DNA from: Legionella gratiana | GTDB taxonomy: Bacteria > Pseudomonadota > Gammaproteobacteria > Legionellales > Legionellaceae | Assembly: GCF_001467695.1 (NCBI RefSeq) | Contig: NZ_LNYE01000020.1 | Location: 62,001-126,000 of the forward strand | DNA: 64,000 nucleotides | Direction: 5' to 3' | Shown: positions 46,446 through 55,332 of the stretch, one piece after another | How the letters are laid out: each line of letters begins with the position of its first letter | Position numbering within the stretch: the stretch's first letter is position 1 | Position numbers and translations under genes: made by a program | The notes under the pieces: generated by a model | What the model saw: only the letters and a program-made list of their open reading frames with translations | What the model was told of the DNA's origin: nothing | Databases searched by the model: none

Positions 46446-47744
46446 TTACTCAATTGGATTTTTACAATTCACTGAATATCCATGATCTTTCATCGCATTA
46501 CATACTTCAAAAGCGAGTAATCCATGAGCGCGAGTGCTTGGATGAATTTCATCCCAGAATAAATAGCTTTCTGGAGTATCGCAAACATGATAGTTTTTAT
46601 CCCCAGCGGAGAAGCTTGCATCTCTATATTGGAGTACTTGTGCATAACGTAATACATAGTTATGAGCAAAAGGTGAAGTACGAAATGAATCATACATCGG
46701 TAGTTTCACATCAATACATGCATCCTTAATATTTGTAAAACCATAGTTCTCAGGATTTGTTAAAGCTCTTTCCATGTATTCTTGCATGTTAATATAGAGG
46801 ATGTCGGCATTAGGATAAATTTTCGCCCACTCTTGGATTCGATTTTGCAGGCGTTCATTGTGCATGTCGATTGCATTGTTTAACACTTCTCTATCCGGAG
46901 TTTGTACTGCTCGTGGGGTATCGCCCAAATGAGGCAAACCCATAACGACAAAGCGACGAGCCCCAGCTTTCATTAATTTCATTACCGCAGCACCAGTACT
47001 TGATAACACGTTATCGACATAAGTGCTCATGACTTCAGTATTGTAATTATCCTCGAAAAACAAGACATTAATGTAATCATTACTGCCAGAGAACACAAAA
47101 AACACTGTTTCATCGCTCAAAGTAGGATGTTCTAATAAGTAAGCTTGGACAGTTAAACCAAGACTTGGGGGAACGAGCTTACCCACAATAAGATTTTTGA
47201 TTGTTCCTAGTGGATGGCGAATTAAGTTCCATATCGTTAATTGGTAATCATATGTAGCTGACCAACTGCCACCGAACGCACGATTCAAATAGACTTCCTC
47301 GTCATCAGCAGAAATGGAAATCATTTTCGCTAAATATTCATTCCATACTTGTCCATTGGAAAACCTTGAATTCCAATAGGGTTTTCCTGGTAATATTGGA
47401 ACCAATTTGATTTTACTCACTAAATTTGCAATATAGGGTGCCAGCTGATTATCAAAAAATTCAGTAACAATGGCGATACCTGAATCTAATACCATTTGAG
47501 GAACATAATATTCTTCAGCGAATTCAACCATTTTGTTCAACACAAATACTTTAAATGGGGCAACTAAAAAAGCGGGATCCTCTTCCTGGCGTAAACTTTT
47601 AAGCAAATGAGTAGTATTGCCTGTATCAGACAAACTATCACCAAAAACAACCATAGATTTTACGGGGGTGGCGGCAAAACCGACTATCGGGATAAAAATA
47701 CAAAGGGCGAAAAACCAACGTAACTTCCTAATGTAATGTGCCAT
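46446..47744 (-). CDS. plaC: GDSL acyltransferase/lysophospholipase PlaC
   Basis: A 432-residue secreted GDSL hydrolase. A signal peptide of about 24 residues is followed by VVFGDSLSDTGN with nucleophile Ser37; the terminal block FWDEIHPST puts Asp398 and His401 exactly where the L. pneumophila PlaC triad has been reported. Family blocks with Gly (GGSWSATYDY) and Asn (FSGSNDYIN) are also present. PlaC is a type II secreted glycerophospholipid:cholesterol acyltransferase activated by a protease through a disulphide loop; several Cys residues are present in the C-terminal part. AAGGAGATAAT directly precedes the start. Confidence 0.95.
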   Translation of the reverse strand: MAHYIRKLRWFFALCIFIPIVGFAATPVKSMVVFGDSLSDTGNTTHLLKSLRQEEDPAFLVAPFKVFVLNKMVEFAEEYYVPQMVLDSGIAIVTEFFDNQLAPYIANLVSKIKLVPILPGKPYWNSRFSNGQVWNEYLAKMISISADDEEVYLNRAFGGSWSATYDYQLTIWNLIRHPLGTIKNLIVGKLVPPSLGLTVQAYLLEHPTLSDETVFFVFSGSNDYINVLFFEDNYNTEVMSTYVDNVLSSTGAAVMKLMKAGARRFVVMGLPHLGDTPRAVQTPDREVLNNAIDMHNERLQNRIQEWAKIYPNADILYINMQEYMERALTNPENYGFTNIKDACIDVKLPMYDSFRTSPFAHNYVLRYAQVLQYRDASFSAGDKNYHVCDTPESYLFWDEIHPSTRAHGLLAFEVCNAMKDHGYSVNCKNPIE

Positions 47745-47866
47745 ATTATCTCCTTATAAACCTGGGGGGAATGAAAAACACGAATACCTGTGTTGGTATA
47801 TAACAGTATGATCGCTGATTGGCTTTTGTCAACGCATTTAGTTAATTTTTGCTTAATATTTAACGT

Positions 47867-47933
47867 GAGTTCGACATAAAATATAAAGTGATTTTTTATA
47901 TCGAACTGTTTTTATTTAGGACGTTATTTAAAC
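47867..47933. repeat. Palindromic dispersed repeat, copy 2
   Basis: Aligns without gaps to 12306-12372 (52 of 67 positions identical). The hairpin GTTCGACATAAAA / TTTTTTATATCGAAC lies in the first part, followed by a shared TTTAGGACGTTATTTAAAC-type tail. It lies in the gap between divergent plaC and trhO. Confidence 0.7.
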
Positions 47934-48028
47934 CCAACTTGAGTGCATTTAATTCATGCCTATTGATTAAATTCTGTGTAAATGGTAATTTTTGCTGAAT
48001 ATTTTCGTTATGATTATCAGGTAGTACA

Positions 48029-48799
48029 ATGAAAAAAATAGTCATTGCCGCATTTTATAAGTTTGTTTCTTTAGAAAATTTTGAAACCTTGCGCCAACCT
48101 TTATTGATCAAAATGCAAGAAATCGGCATCAAAGGTACAATTATCTTAGCCTCTGAAGGAATTAATGGAAGCTTTGCTGGTACACGGGAACAAATGGATC
48201 TTTTTTACCAATTTATCCATAAGGATGAACGCTTGGCCGATTTAAAATTCAAAGAAACTTTTGATAATGAAAACCCTTTCGACAAGTCTAAGGTCAAACT
48301 TCGCAAAGAAATTGTAACTATGGGTATAAAAAATGTGGACCCATTGAAAACTGTAGGGACCTATTTGACGCCCCAGGAATGGAATGAACTCATTGTTGAT
48401 CCTGATGTTGTCTTAATCGACACCCGTAATGATTATGAATTTGAATTAGGTACATTCAAAAATGCAATCAATCCTAATACAGAAAATTTTCGCGATTTTC
48501 CAGAATACGTACACCAATGCTTGCTTGACAAAAAAGACAAAAAGATTGCTATGTTTTGTACTGGCGGCATACGATGCGAAAAATCAACGGCTTATTTAAA
48601 GGAGCTTGGTTTTGAAAACGTTTTTCATTTACATGAGGGTATTTTGAATTATATAGAACAAATACCCAAGGATGAGTCACTCTGGGAAGGTCAATGTTTT
48701 GTTTTCGATAACCGAGTGGCGGTTGATCAAGAGTTAAATAGGGTCTATCCTCAATTACCACTAGATTACAAGCATGATCGTGATCGTGCTAAAGAATAA
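48029..48799 (+). CDS. trhO: tRNA uridine(34) hydroxylase TrhO (rhodanese-like)
   Basis: A 256-residue protein of the YceA/TrhO family, which hydroxylates U34 of some tRNAs to ho5U. The N-terminal ferredoxin-like part ([20 protein letters not shown]) precedes a rhodanese domain with catalytic Cys in [16 protein letters not shown]. The C-terminal Cys-rich tail found in longer relatives is missing here; the chain ends in [11 protein letters not shown]. It is first in trhO-smpB-bcp, five bases before smpB. Confidence 0.9.
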   Translation: MKKIVIAAFYKFVSLENFETLRQPLLIKMQEIGIKGTIILASEGINGSFAGTREQMDLFYQFIHKDERLADLKFKETFDNENPFDKSKVKLRKEIVTMGIKNVDPLKTVGTYLTPQEWNELIVDPDVVLIDTRNDYEFELGTFKNAINPNTENFRDFPEYVHQCLLDKKDKKIAMFCTGGIRCEKSTAYLKELGFENVFHLHEGILNYIEQIPKDESLWEGQCFVFDNRVAVDQELNRVYPQLPLDYKHDRDRAKE

Positions 48800-48804
48800 A
48801 TTCT

Positions 48805-49281
48805 ATGACCAACAAAAAACAATCCGATTCAACCATTGTGTTCAACCGTAAAGCAAGTTTTGATTATTTTATTGAAGAGCAATACGAAGCCGGTCTTGTG
48901 CTTGAAGGCTGGGAAGTGAAAAGCTTGCGTGCTGGAAAAATTAATTTATCCGATTCACATGTTATTATGAAAAATGGCGAAGCCTTTTTATTGGGAGCAC
49001 AAATTCAACCCCTGATTACAGCCTCTACACATGACATTCCAGATCCAATCCGTACGCGAAAGCTTTTATTAAATAAAAAAGAATTGAATCAACTCATCGG
49101 TAGCGTAGAACGTCAGGGCTATACAATAGTGCCACTGTCCTTATATTGGAAAAAAAATAAAGTAAAAATCAAAATTGCTCTGGCCAAAGGTAAAAAGGAA
49201 CATGACAAACGAGATACGATTAAAGATCGTGAGTGGCAAAGAGATCGTTCACGTATCATGAAAAAAATAGGGAGAGATTGA
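48805..49281 (+). CDS. smpB: SsrA-binding protein SmpB
   Basis: A 158-residue trans-translation factor that brings tmRNA to stalled ribosomes. The hallmark start [33 protein letters not shown] is split over normal strands, [16 protein letters not shown] follows, and the C-terminal tail [19 protein letters not shown] is the helical decoding-centre segment. The ssrA RNA gene is not in the window. The stop overlaps the bcp start by one base. Confidence 0.98.
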   Translation: MTNKKQSDSTIVFNRKASFDYFIEEQYEAGLVLEGWEVKSLRAGKINLSDSHVIMKNGEAFLLGAQIQPLITASTHDIPDPIRTRKLLLNKKELNQLIGSVERQGYTIVPLSLYWKKNKVKIKIALAKGKKEHDKRDTIKDREWQRDRSRIMKKIGRD

Positions 49282-49733
49282 TGAATATAGGCGAATCCGT
49301 ACCTAATTTTACGTTTACTGCAACTAATGGATTATCAGGCCAACTTAGCGATTATCAAGGTCAATATGTAGTACTCTATTTTTATCCCAAAGATGCAACC
49401 CCAGGATGCACCACTGAAGGCCAAAACTTCAGAGACGCGTATCCCCGATTTCAAGCCCTAAACGCCCAAATATTTGGAATTTCCCGCGACAGTTTAAAAT
49501 CACATGAAAATTTTAAAGTAAAACAAAGTCTCCCCTTTGAGCTGATTAGTGATCAAGACGAACAACTATGCCAATTGTTTGATGTGATTAAAATGAAATC
49601 CATGTATGGCAAGCAAGTGCGTGGAATTGAACGCAGTACTTTTATCATTGACCCTCAAGGCAAGCTGATAAAAGAATGGCGAAAAGTTAAGGTCAATGGT
49701 CATGTAGACGAAGTGCTAGATACTTTAAAATAA
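49281..49733 (+). CDS. bcp: Thioredoxin-dependent peroxiredoxin Bcp/PrxQ
   Basis: A 150-residue thiol peroxidase. The peroxidatic cysteine is in PKDATPGCTTEGQNFRD. The second Cys found five residues later in E. coli Bcp (CTVQAC) is absent here, so a different resolving mechanism or 1-Cys behaviour is likely. The start at 49281 is chosen over an in-frame Met at 49233 because it overlaps the smpB stop (TGATG), has GGGAGAG before it, and gives the normal family N-terminus [10 protein letters not shown]. Confidence 0.94.
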   Translation: MNIGESVPNFTFTATNGLSGQLSDYQGQYVVLYFYPKDATPGCTTEGQNFRDAYPRFQALNAQIFGISRDSLKSHENFKVKQSLPFELISDQDEQLCQLFDVIKMKSMYGKQVRGIERSTFIIDPQGKLIKEWRKVKVNGHVDEVLDTLK

Positions 49734-49863
49734 GGATATTCTCCTTGACTGTGTTTCATTCCCTAAGCACAATAAAATAATTAAAAATACAGCAGTAACC
49801 TCACTGCATTAAGTTAACGTGAGTTTCAGAAATGACAATGGCTCCATCATAAAAGGTGAATTT

Positions 49864-51258
49864 ATGGATAAAAGCAATACCGTTCCGAAGCTTTTTGTAC
49901 TCGATACTAATATTTTAATGCATGATCCTACAGCCATCTACCATTTCGAAGAGCACGACATCTATTTGCCAATGGTTGTATTAGAAGAATTAGACAATCA
50001 TAAAATGGGGACATCGGAAGTAGCACGCAACGTAAGACAAACCAATCGGATGTTGGTAGAACTTATGAGCAATTCCTCTCATGAACAAATTGTCTCCGGA
50101 TTACCCATCCCTAATTACTCGGATAAAAAAAAATGTAGCGGTAAACTGTTTTTCCAAACGGATGAATTTAACCAAGTGGTCCCTTCCACATTACCCGGAC
50201 ATAAAGTAGATAATACCATCCTAGCTACTGCATTAGGATTACAAAAAAAGCATGCAGAAGCAAAGCAAGTTATTATTGTGTCAAAAGACATTAACTTACG
50301 TATCAAAGCAGGAATACTTGGAATTCTTGCTGAAGATTACTACAGTGACCAAGTGCTTGATGATGTCAATCTTCTGCATCGAGGGCTACATATACTGGAT
50401 AATAATTTCTGGGAAACTCATGCTAAAGATATGGGATCCTGGCAAGACAGTGGCAAAACTTTTTATAAAGTAGCGGGTCCATTAATTCATCAATGGAATC
50501 CAAATGATTGTCTCAGTACTGAAGATGATCAGTTCCAAGCCATCGTAAAAAAACTAGAACATGATCATGCGGTCATTCAATTAATTCGTGACTACACCAA
50601 GCATTCTGTTTGGGGAATTCATGCTAAAAACCGTGAACAAAATTTTTCCCTTAATCTGCTTTTAGATCCTGAGATTGACTTTGTAAGTTTGCAAGGCCCT
50701 GCGGGTACAGGAAAAACGCTCCTTACCATTGCTGCAGGATTAACCCAAGTTTTAGATCAAAATCGCTTCACTGAAATTTTAATGACTCGCGTTACCATCC
50801 CTGTAGGCGAAGATATCGGTTTTCTTCCTGGAACCGAAGAAGAAAAAATGACTCCTTGGATGGGTGCGTTAATGGATAATTTAGAAGTGCTCCACAGCTC
50901 ACAAGTTGGAGGTAGTTTTGGACGTGGTGCAACTCAGGATTTATTACAAAATAAAATTAAAATTCGTTCTTTAAACTTTATGCGTGGTCGTACTTTTTTA
51001 AATCGTTATATTATTATTGATGAAGCGCAAAACTTAACCCCAAAGCAAATTAAAACTTTGGTTACACGCGCAGGCCCAGGATCGAAAATTATTTGTCTTG
51101 GGGACATCAAACAAATCGATACTCCTTATTTGAGTGAAACAACTTCCGGTTTAACTTTTGCAGTGGATCGTTTTAAAAGTTGGGAGCATAGCGCCCACAT
51201 GAGCTTAACCCGTGGCGAGCGATCAAGACTTGCATTTTATGCGGCAGAACATTTGTAG
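49864..51258 (+). CDS. PhoH-like protein with PIN domain (YlaK type)
   Basis: A 464-residue fusion of an N-terminal PIN RNase domain (KLFVLDTNILMHDP; EELDNHK) and a C-terminal PhoH ATPase (Walker A GPAGTGKTLL, then RVTIPVGEDIGFLPG and Walker B-type YIIIDEAQNLTPKQIK). Such proteins are thought to act as RNA helicase-nucleases. Start moved to ATG 49864 because AAGGTGA lies 5 bases before it; an upstream in-frame Met at 49819 has no ribosome site. Stands alone before guaC. Confidence 0.92.
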   Translation: MDKSNTVPKLFVLDTNILMHDPTAIYHFEEHDIYLPMVVLEELDNHKMGTSEVARNVRQTNRMLVELMSNSSHEQIVSGLPIPNYSDKKKCSGKLFFQTDEFNQVVPSTLPGHKVDNTILATALGLQKKHAEAKQVIIVSKDINLRIKAGILGILAEDYYSDQVLDDVNLLHRGLHILDNNFWETHAKDMGSWQDSGKTFYKVAGPLIHQWNPNDCLSTEDDQFQAIVKKLEHDHAVIQLIRDYTKHSVWGIHAKNREQNFSLNLLLDPEIDFVSLQGPAGTGKTLLTIAAGLTQVLDQNRFTEILMTRVTIPVGEDIGFLPGTEEEKMTPWMGALMDNLEVLHSSQVGGSFGRGATQDLLQNKIKIRSLNFMRGRTFLNRYIIIDEAQNLTPKQIKTLVTRAGPGSKIICLGDIKQIDTPYLSETTSGLTFAVDRFKSWEHSAHMSLTRGERSRLAFYAAEHL

Positions 51259-51313
51259 CCCTAATAGACCTTGTACGAAATGTGAGGTATAGTATGCACT
51301 TTAAGGATTTACC

Positions 51314-52330
51314 ATGACAGACCATGCCATCACTTTTGATGACGTTCTCCTTGTTCCTGCATACAATCATCATGAATCAAGAAGAGTAGTAGAAACCACG
51401 AGTACAGACCGTTTGGGCAAATTAACTCTAGAATTGCCTGTAATCAGTTCCAATATGGATACCATTACTGAAAGTGCTATGGCTAATTTCATGACCTCTA
51501 AAGGAGCTATGGGTGCCTTACACCGATTTATGTCTGTAGAAGAGAACATCGCCGAGTTTAAAAAGTGTAGCGGCATTGTTTTCGCCTCTGTGGGCTGTTC
51601 TACTGCTGAATTAGAAAGAGCCGAAGCGTTACGCGATGCAGGTGCTGATTATTTCTGTGTGGATGTTGCCCATGCGCATGCTAAATATGTGGGAAAAACA
51701 CTAAAAAGCTTACGCCAAATACTTGCTGATCGTTGTATCATGGCAGGAAATGTTGCCACCTACGCAGGTGCCGATTATCTTGCCTCTTGCGGCGCTGATA
51801 TTATTAAAGCGGGTATTGGCGGTGGTTCTGTATGTAGTACTCGCATCAAAACAGGTTTTGGGGTCCCTATGTTAACCTGTATTCAAGATTGCTCGCGCGC
51901 GGATCGTTCTATTGTTGCAGATGGTGGCATTAAAACATCTGGCGATATAGTAAAAGCCTTAGCTTTTGGTGCTGATTTTGTGATGATCGGTGGTATGCTC
52001 GCTGGCACATCCCCCACCCCTGGCGAAGTGATTCAAAAAAGCGATGGCAGCAAAGTAAAACGTTACCGCGGTATGGCCTCTAAAGAAGCACAAGAGAATT
52101 TTTTAGGTGAAATGCATGAGTGGAAAACTGCCGAAGGCGTCGCCACTGAAGTTCCTTTCAAAGACAATCCTGATGCGATTATTGCAGATATAGTCGGCGG
52201 GTTAAGATCGGGCTTAACGTATGCGGGTTCGGATACAATCAGTGAGCTGCAACGTAAATTAAATTACGTTATCGTCACTCAGGCGGGACGTCTTGAAAGT
52301 TTGCCGCATAAATTGTTGGCTGGAAATTAA
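51314..52330 (+). CDS. guaC: GMP reductase
   Basis: A 338-residue TIM-barrel enzyme converting GMP to IMP with NADPH. The catalytic Cys loop is KAGIGGGSVCSTR, preceded by AGNVATYAGA and followed by VADGGIKTSGDIVKALAFGADFVMIGGML. The stretch GMASKEAQENFLG-EMHEWKTAEGVATEVPFK matches the flap of GMP reductases, and no CBS domains are present, which excludes IMP dehydrogenase. GIGGGS in place of GIGPGS is a small deviation. A convergent hairpin follows. Confidence 0.9.
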   Translation: MTDHAITFDDVLLVPAYNHHESRRVVETTSTDRLGKLTLELPVISSNMDTITESAMANFMTSKGAMGALHRFMSVEENIAEFKKCSGIVFASVGCSTAELERAEALRDAGADYFCVDVAHAHAKYVGKTLKSLRQILADRCIMAGNVATYAGADYLASCGADIIKAGIGGGSVCSTRIKTGFGVPMLTCIQDCSRADRSIVADGGIKTSGDIVKALAFGADFVMIGGMLAGTSPTPGEVIQKSDGSKVKRYRGMASKEAQENFLGEMHEWKTAEGVATEVPFKDNPDAIIADIVGGLRSGLTYAGSDTISELQRKLNYVIVTQAGRLESLPHKLLAGN

Positions 52331-52337
52331 TATCAGA

Positions 52338-52369
52338 CCTGGGTAAAGGCAACTCAACCCTAACCCAGG
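52338..52369. terminator. Hairpin between guaC and the 261-aa gene
   Basis: CCTGGGT (52338-52344) pairs with ACCCAGG (52363-52369) with an 18-base loop, in the 63-base gap between convergent genes. No long T-run. Confidence 0.45.
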
Positions 52370-52393
52370 CCTCACAAAATTTAGCCACCACCA

Positions 52394-53179
52394 CTACTTC
52401 ATACTGCTCTGATATGTTTTCTCTTGTGTTTCTTCTTGTGTTTTATCAGTACTGGGTGAAGTTGGTTGTGTTGAACTGTAATCAACATCGTCTATGTCCT
52501 TTTTCCCCTGTTCCCCAGGAGAGGAACTTGTAGAGGATAATGTACTCATTTCAATGTCCTTTTTCTCTGCTTTCATTTCTTTCTTTTGCTGTTCTTCTGT
52601 CACTTCCTGTTGTTCTTTCTTCTTCGCATTTTTTTCAGTATAGTCCTCTAGTTTTTCTGCGAGGTTGTTCAATGATTTGGTTGCTTTATCTATTGGTGCA
52701 GTAAGGGTATCCTTGACCGTATTTTTAGCGTTATCTAATACCTCTAGTGCCTTTTTCACTCCAGGCTTATTTTTTAAATCGTCAAGTTTGTCAGTAGCAG
52801 CTTCATTAAGCTCATTTAGTGCCGTTTTTGCCGCTCCCTTAACAGCCTCACCAGCTCTTATTGCCGCTTTTCCAGCATCAGTCTCCGCTAAAGCCTTCCC
52901 AAGCTTTTTCGCTTTATCTTTGCAAAAATCGGTAATATCATCATTAATCTCTTCAACCATCTGGGACAGTTCATCAATAAGCTGCATCCTTGGATCTTTA
53001 CTACCTGAATCAATACCTTTTTTATCTTTCTTATCATCTTTTTTCGGACCTTGATTCTCATCTTGCGCCTGATTCTTCTTATCTTTCTTAGTGTCATCCG
53101 TTGGCACATTGACAATGTCAGGTTTCTTTGGATCTGTTGTAGGTGTTTTACTTATTGATTGATCTTCGTTTTCTTTCAT
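52394..53179 (-). CDS. Lys/Glu-rich helical protein, 261 aa, possible effector
   Basis: I recognise no family. The N-terminal 60 residues are disordered and rich in Lys, Asp and Gln. Residues about 65-185 are amphipathic helices of LEA/apolipoprotein style with repeated Ala-Lys-Glu-Leu patterns (DKAKKLGKALAETDAGKAA; DKLDDLKNKPGVKKALEVL; TLTAPIDKATKSLNNLAEKL). The last 70 residues are Ser/Thr/Gln/Glu-rich and end EETQEKTYQSSMK, which resembles acidic Dot/Icm C-terminal signals. No signal peptide, span or cysteine-rich part. May bind membranes or lipid surfaces; this is inference. Confidence 0.75.
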   Translation of the reverse strand: MKENEDQSISKTPTTDPKKPDIVNVPTDDTKKDKKNQAQDENQGPKKDDKKDKKGIDSGSKDPRMQLIDELSQMVEEINDDITDFCKDKAKKLGKALAETDAGKAAIRAGEAVKGAAKTALNELNEAATDKLDDLKNKPGVKKALEVLDNAKNTVKDTLTAPIDKATKSLNNLAEKLEDYTEKNAKKKEQQEVTEEQQKKEMKAEKKDIEMSTLSSTSSSPGEQGKKDIDDVDYSSTQPTSPSTDKTQEETQEKTYQSSMK

Positions 53180-53373
53180 ATATTGAACCTCAGTAATCTA
53201 CCCCTATTATCTTTAAAGATAGCACATCATTAAATACAATGCTCTAGAAACAGTGATAGCATACACTTTATTAATTGAGTACTATAATCATAACAAGGAT
53301 TATTTTTGATGAATTTCCTCTGCAACTAATTTACACTAAATTTTCAAAATAGATACAGCAAAATGGATTACTT

Positions 53374-54159
53374 ATGATTTATAATGATTTTCGCTTTATG
53401 TCCCGTGGAAAACAACTCCATACGTTGAAAAAAGAGGACTTTTCACGTCTTCAACCTATTAATCAACGAAGCACTAAAAAAGATCGTGCCTTACTGCTTT
53501 TTCATGGTTTTACTTCATCGCCAGCTGTTTATCGCTACCTGATTCCGCAATTAAAAAATTATGATGCGATTGTTTGTCCTGTTTTACCAGGACATGCAGA
53601 TAGTATTGCTGCTTTCGCTCGAGCTAAAAAAGACGATTGGGTAATGCATGCTAGGCAAGAATGTGAAGCATTGTTTAAAGAGTATCAAAAAGTAGATATA
53701 TTGGGAGTGTCCCTTGGAGCATTACTGGCATGCAAGCTGAATAGGAACTTTCAATTCAACCATTTGTTTCTTTTAGCTCCCGCCTTAAAATTACAGATGA
53801 ATATTAATCGAAATAAAAAACTACTTAGCGTACTCCAAAGTCTTGGTTTTTGTGAATTACGTGGAATGATGGGTAATATTGTCAGTACTAAAAATACAGA
53901 AATAGCCTATCGAAGAATTCCTATTACCACATTGATTGAACTATTTAATTTAATAGAAGAGCACCAATGGGCCCCTCCAAACTGTCCCACGGACCTTTTT
54001 TTAGGAACCCATGATATTGTTGTTGCATCCAAAGAAGTAGAAAAAATGTTTGCTCATCTGCCAAACACCACCATACATTGGCTTAAAAACTCAGCCCATG
54101 TATTGCCTTTAGATAATGATTTGGATCAAATTGTTCGATGTGTTAATCAATACGTATAA
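53374..54159 (+). CDS. Alpha/beta hydrolase (esterase/monoacylglycerol lipase-like)
   Basis: A 261-residue serine hydrolase. HGFTSSPAVYRYLIPQL forms the oxyanion region, GVSLGA the nucleophile elbow, GTHDIVV supplies the acid and NSAHVLPLDND the His. There is no signal peptide, so it is cytoplasmic. The closest known type is the Est30/carboxylesterase family, but the substrate is unknown. Stands alone between two minus-strand genes. Confidence 0.88.
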   Translation: MIYNDFRFMSRGKQLHTLKKEDFSRLQPINQRSTKKDRALLLFHGFTSSPAVYRYLIPQLKNYDAIVCPVLPGHADSIAAFARAKKDDWVMHARQECEALFKEYQKVDILGVSLGALLACKLNRNFQFNHLFLLAPALKLQMNINRNKKLLSVLQSLGFCELRGMMGNIVSTKNTEIAYRRIPITTLIELFNLIEEHQWAPPNCPTDLFLGTHDIVVASKEVEKMFAHLPNTTIHWLKNSAHVLPLDNDLDQIVRCVNQYV

Positions 54160-54248
54160 TTTACAATCAGATCAAGTTATTTTCTGACCTTCCGCTTGCG
54201 CGATTGAGCCAAACTGGATCCCGTATAAATACTACGCATTTTGCGAGA

Positions 54249-54276
54249 TAACGTTCGTTTAGCTAAACGAACGTTA
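54249..54276. repeat. 28-bp perfect palindrome
   Basis: Bases 54249-54262 and 54263-54276 are exact reverse complements with no loop (arms TAACGTTCGTTTAG and CTAAACGAACGTTA). It ends one base before the minus-strand stop codon of the GIN lipoprotein gene. It could be a terminator hairpin or a dimeric protein-binding site; no T-run follows. Confidence 0.7.
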
Positions 54277-54277
54277 A

Positions 54278-55234
54278 TTATGGAAATTGCTTGTTGTAAC
54301 GATTAAAATCTTTCAAATCGAATTGGTTCCATTCGCGCATATCCAACACCGAGCCATCAAAAGCCATAAAATCAGCTCGGGTTGTCGGTAGATTATAATA
54401 GTAAATATCACTGGCATCGGTAGCTAAATTGCTTTGATGTTTCGCTACAGAAATTTCTGCGACAGAACGTCCATGTGTCTTCACAAAACTACGTTGGGCA
54501 CGTAAATAACGACCTTTAAATCGTGCATTATTCCAAAGCTCAACATCCAGTCTTTGTACTGCACCCGCCAATTGAATCGTTGCCGCTTGCCTTGCACGTA
54601 TGGTTAATGTATCTGTTTTAACCCAATACAAACTAAGCCAAGCATTTCCTTGCATGGTTAAATTCGCTAAATTAGCAATCCCAGAAAGTTGTACTTTAGG
54701 ACTGCCCTGCAAATGAACCTGTAAGTTTTGGCTCGATATACCACCAATTTGAATTAGGCCATTGCCTTTAATATCCAGTACACGTAATCCAATAGAGCCA
54801 TTGAGCCTTACAGTCCCAGTATTTACCAAATAAACATCTAATACGCTTGTATGTAATTGATTACCTACAATAAGGTTCGTATCTTTAGCAGCTAAACGAT
54901 TAAGGAATTGACCTCTAATATCAACAGAAACAGGCCCATACATGGGATAACCTTTTCCTAGAGCTAAATAAAGAGTATTTTGTGAAACTACTGTTTTTAG
55001 CGCAGCCAAATCACGAGTATCACCTCTTAAAATAATTTGCGGTTTTTTATAACCCGTATGTACTGTTACATTCATTTGTCCTTGAACATCAACATGATTA
55101 AAAGCACTGACTGCTCTGACTTGTTTTGTTTTAATACCTTGCGGCGGTAACGAAGAGACTTTGGGCGCATGATGATGTGCACAAGCAGTTAATAAAAAAA
55201 CAATAAGAGTCAATAAGTAGCACCGCTTTAGCAT
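54278..55234 (-). CDS. Lipoprotein with GIN (DUF2807) domain
   Basis: A 318-residue predicted lipoprotein. The signal peptide ends in lipobox LLTAC with Cys18. The mature part is a beta-solenoid: VDVQGQMNVTVHTGYKKPQIILRGD, then repeated short strand-turn blocks with Gly, Asn and Leu (LRVLDIKGNGLIQIGGI; LQVHLQGSPKVQLSGI; LTMQGNAWLSLYW). This is the GIN or putative adhesin-head fold; function is unknown. Without Asp at +2 it is likely sorted to the outer membrane. Confidence 0.85.
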   Translation of the reverse strand: MLKRCYLLTLIVFLLTACAHHHAPKVSSLPPQGIKTKQVRAVSAFNHVDVQGQMNVTVHTGYKKPQIILRGDTRDLAALKTVVSQNTLYLALGKGYPMYGPVSVDIRGQFLNRLAAKDTNLIVGNQLHTSVLDVYLVNTGTVRLNGSIGLRVLDIKGNGLIQIGGISSQNLQVHLQGSPKVQLSGIANLANLTMQGNAWLSLYWVKTDTLTIRARQAATIQLAGAVQRLDVELWNNARFKGRYLRAQRSFVKTHGRSVAEISVAKHQSNLATDASDIYYYNLPTTRADFMAFDGSVLDMREWNQFDLKDFNRYNKQFP

Positions 55235-55332
55235 AAGATTTTATCCCTAGATGACAATTCCTCTACATTAGAGGAAGTTTTACCAATGTTCAAGATTAAG
55301 TTTTTTAAGCATGTTCTTAACTCAACGTTACA

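Noticed and set aside
51314-52330. IMP dehydrogenase as the identity of this TIM-barrel enzyme
   Set aside because: CBS domains are missing and the flap motif and ending agree with GMP reductase.
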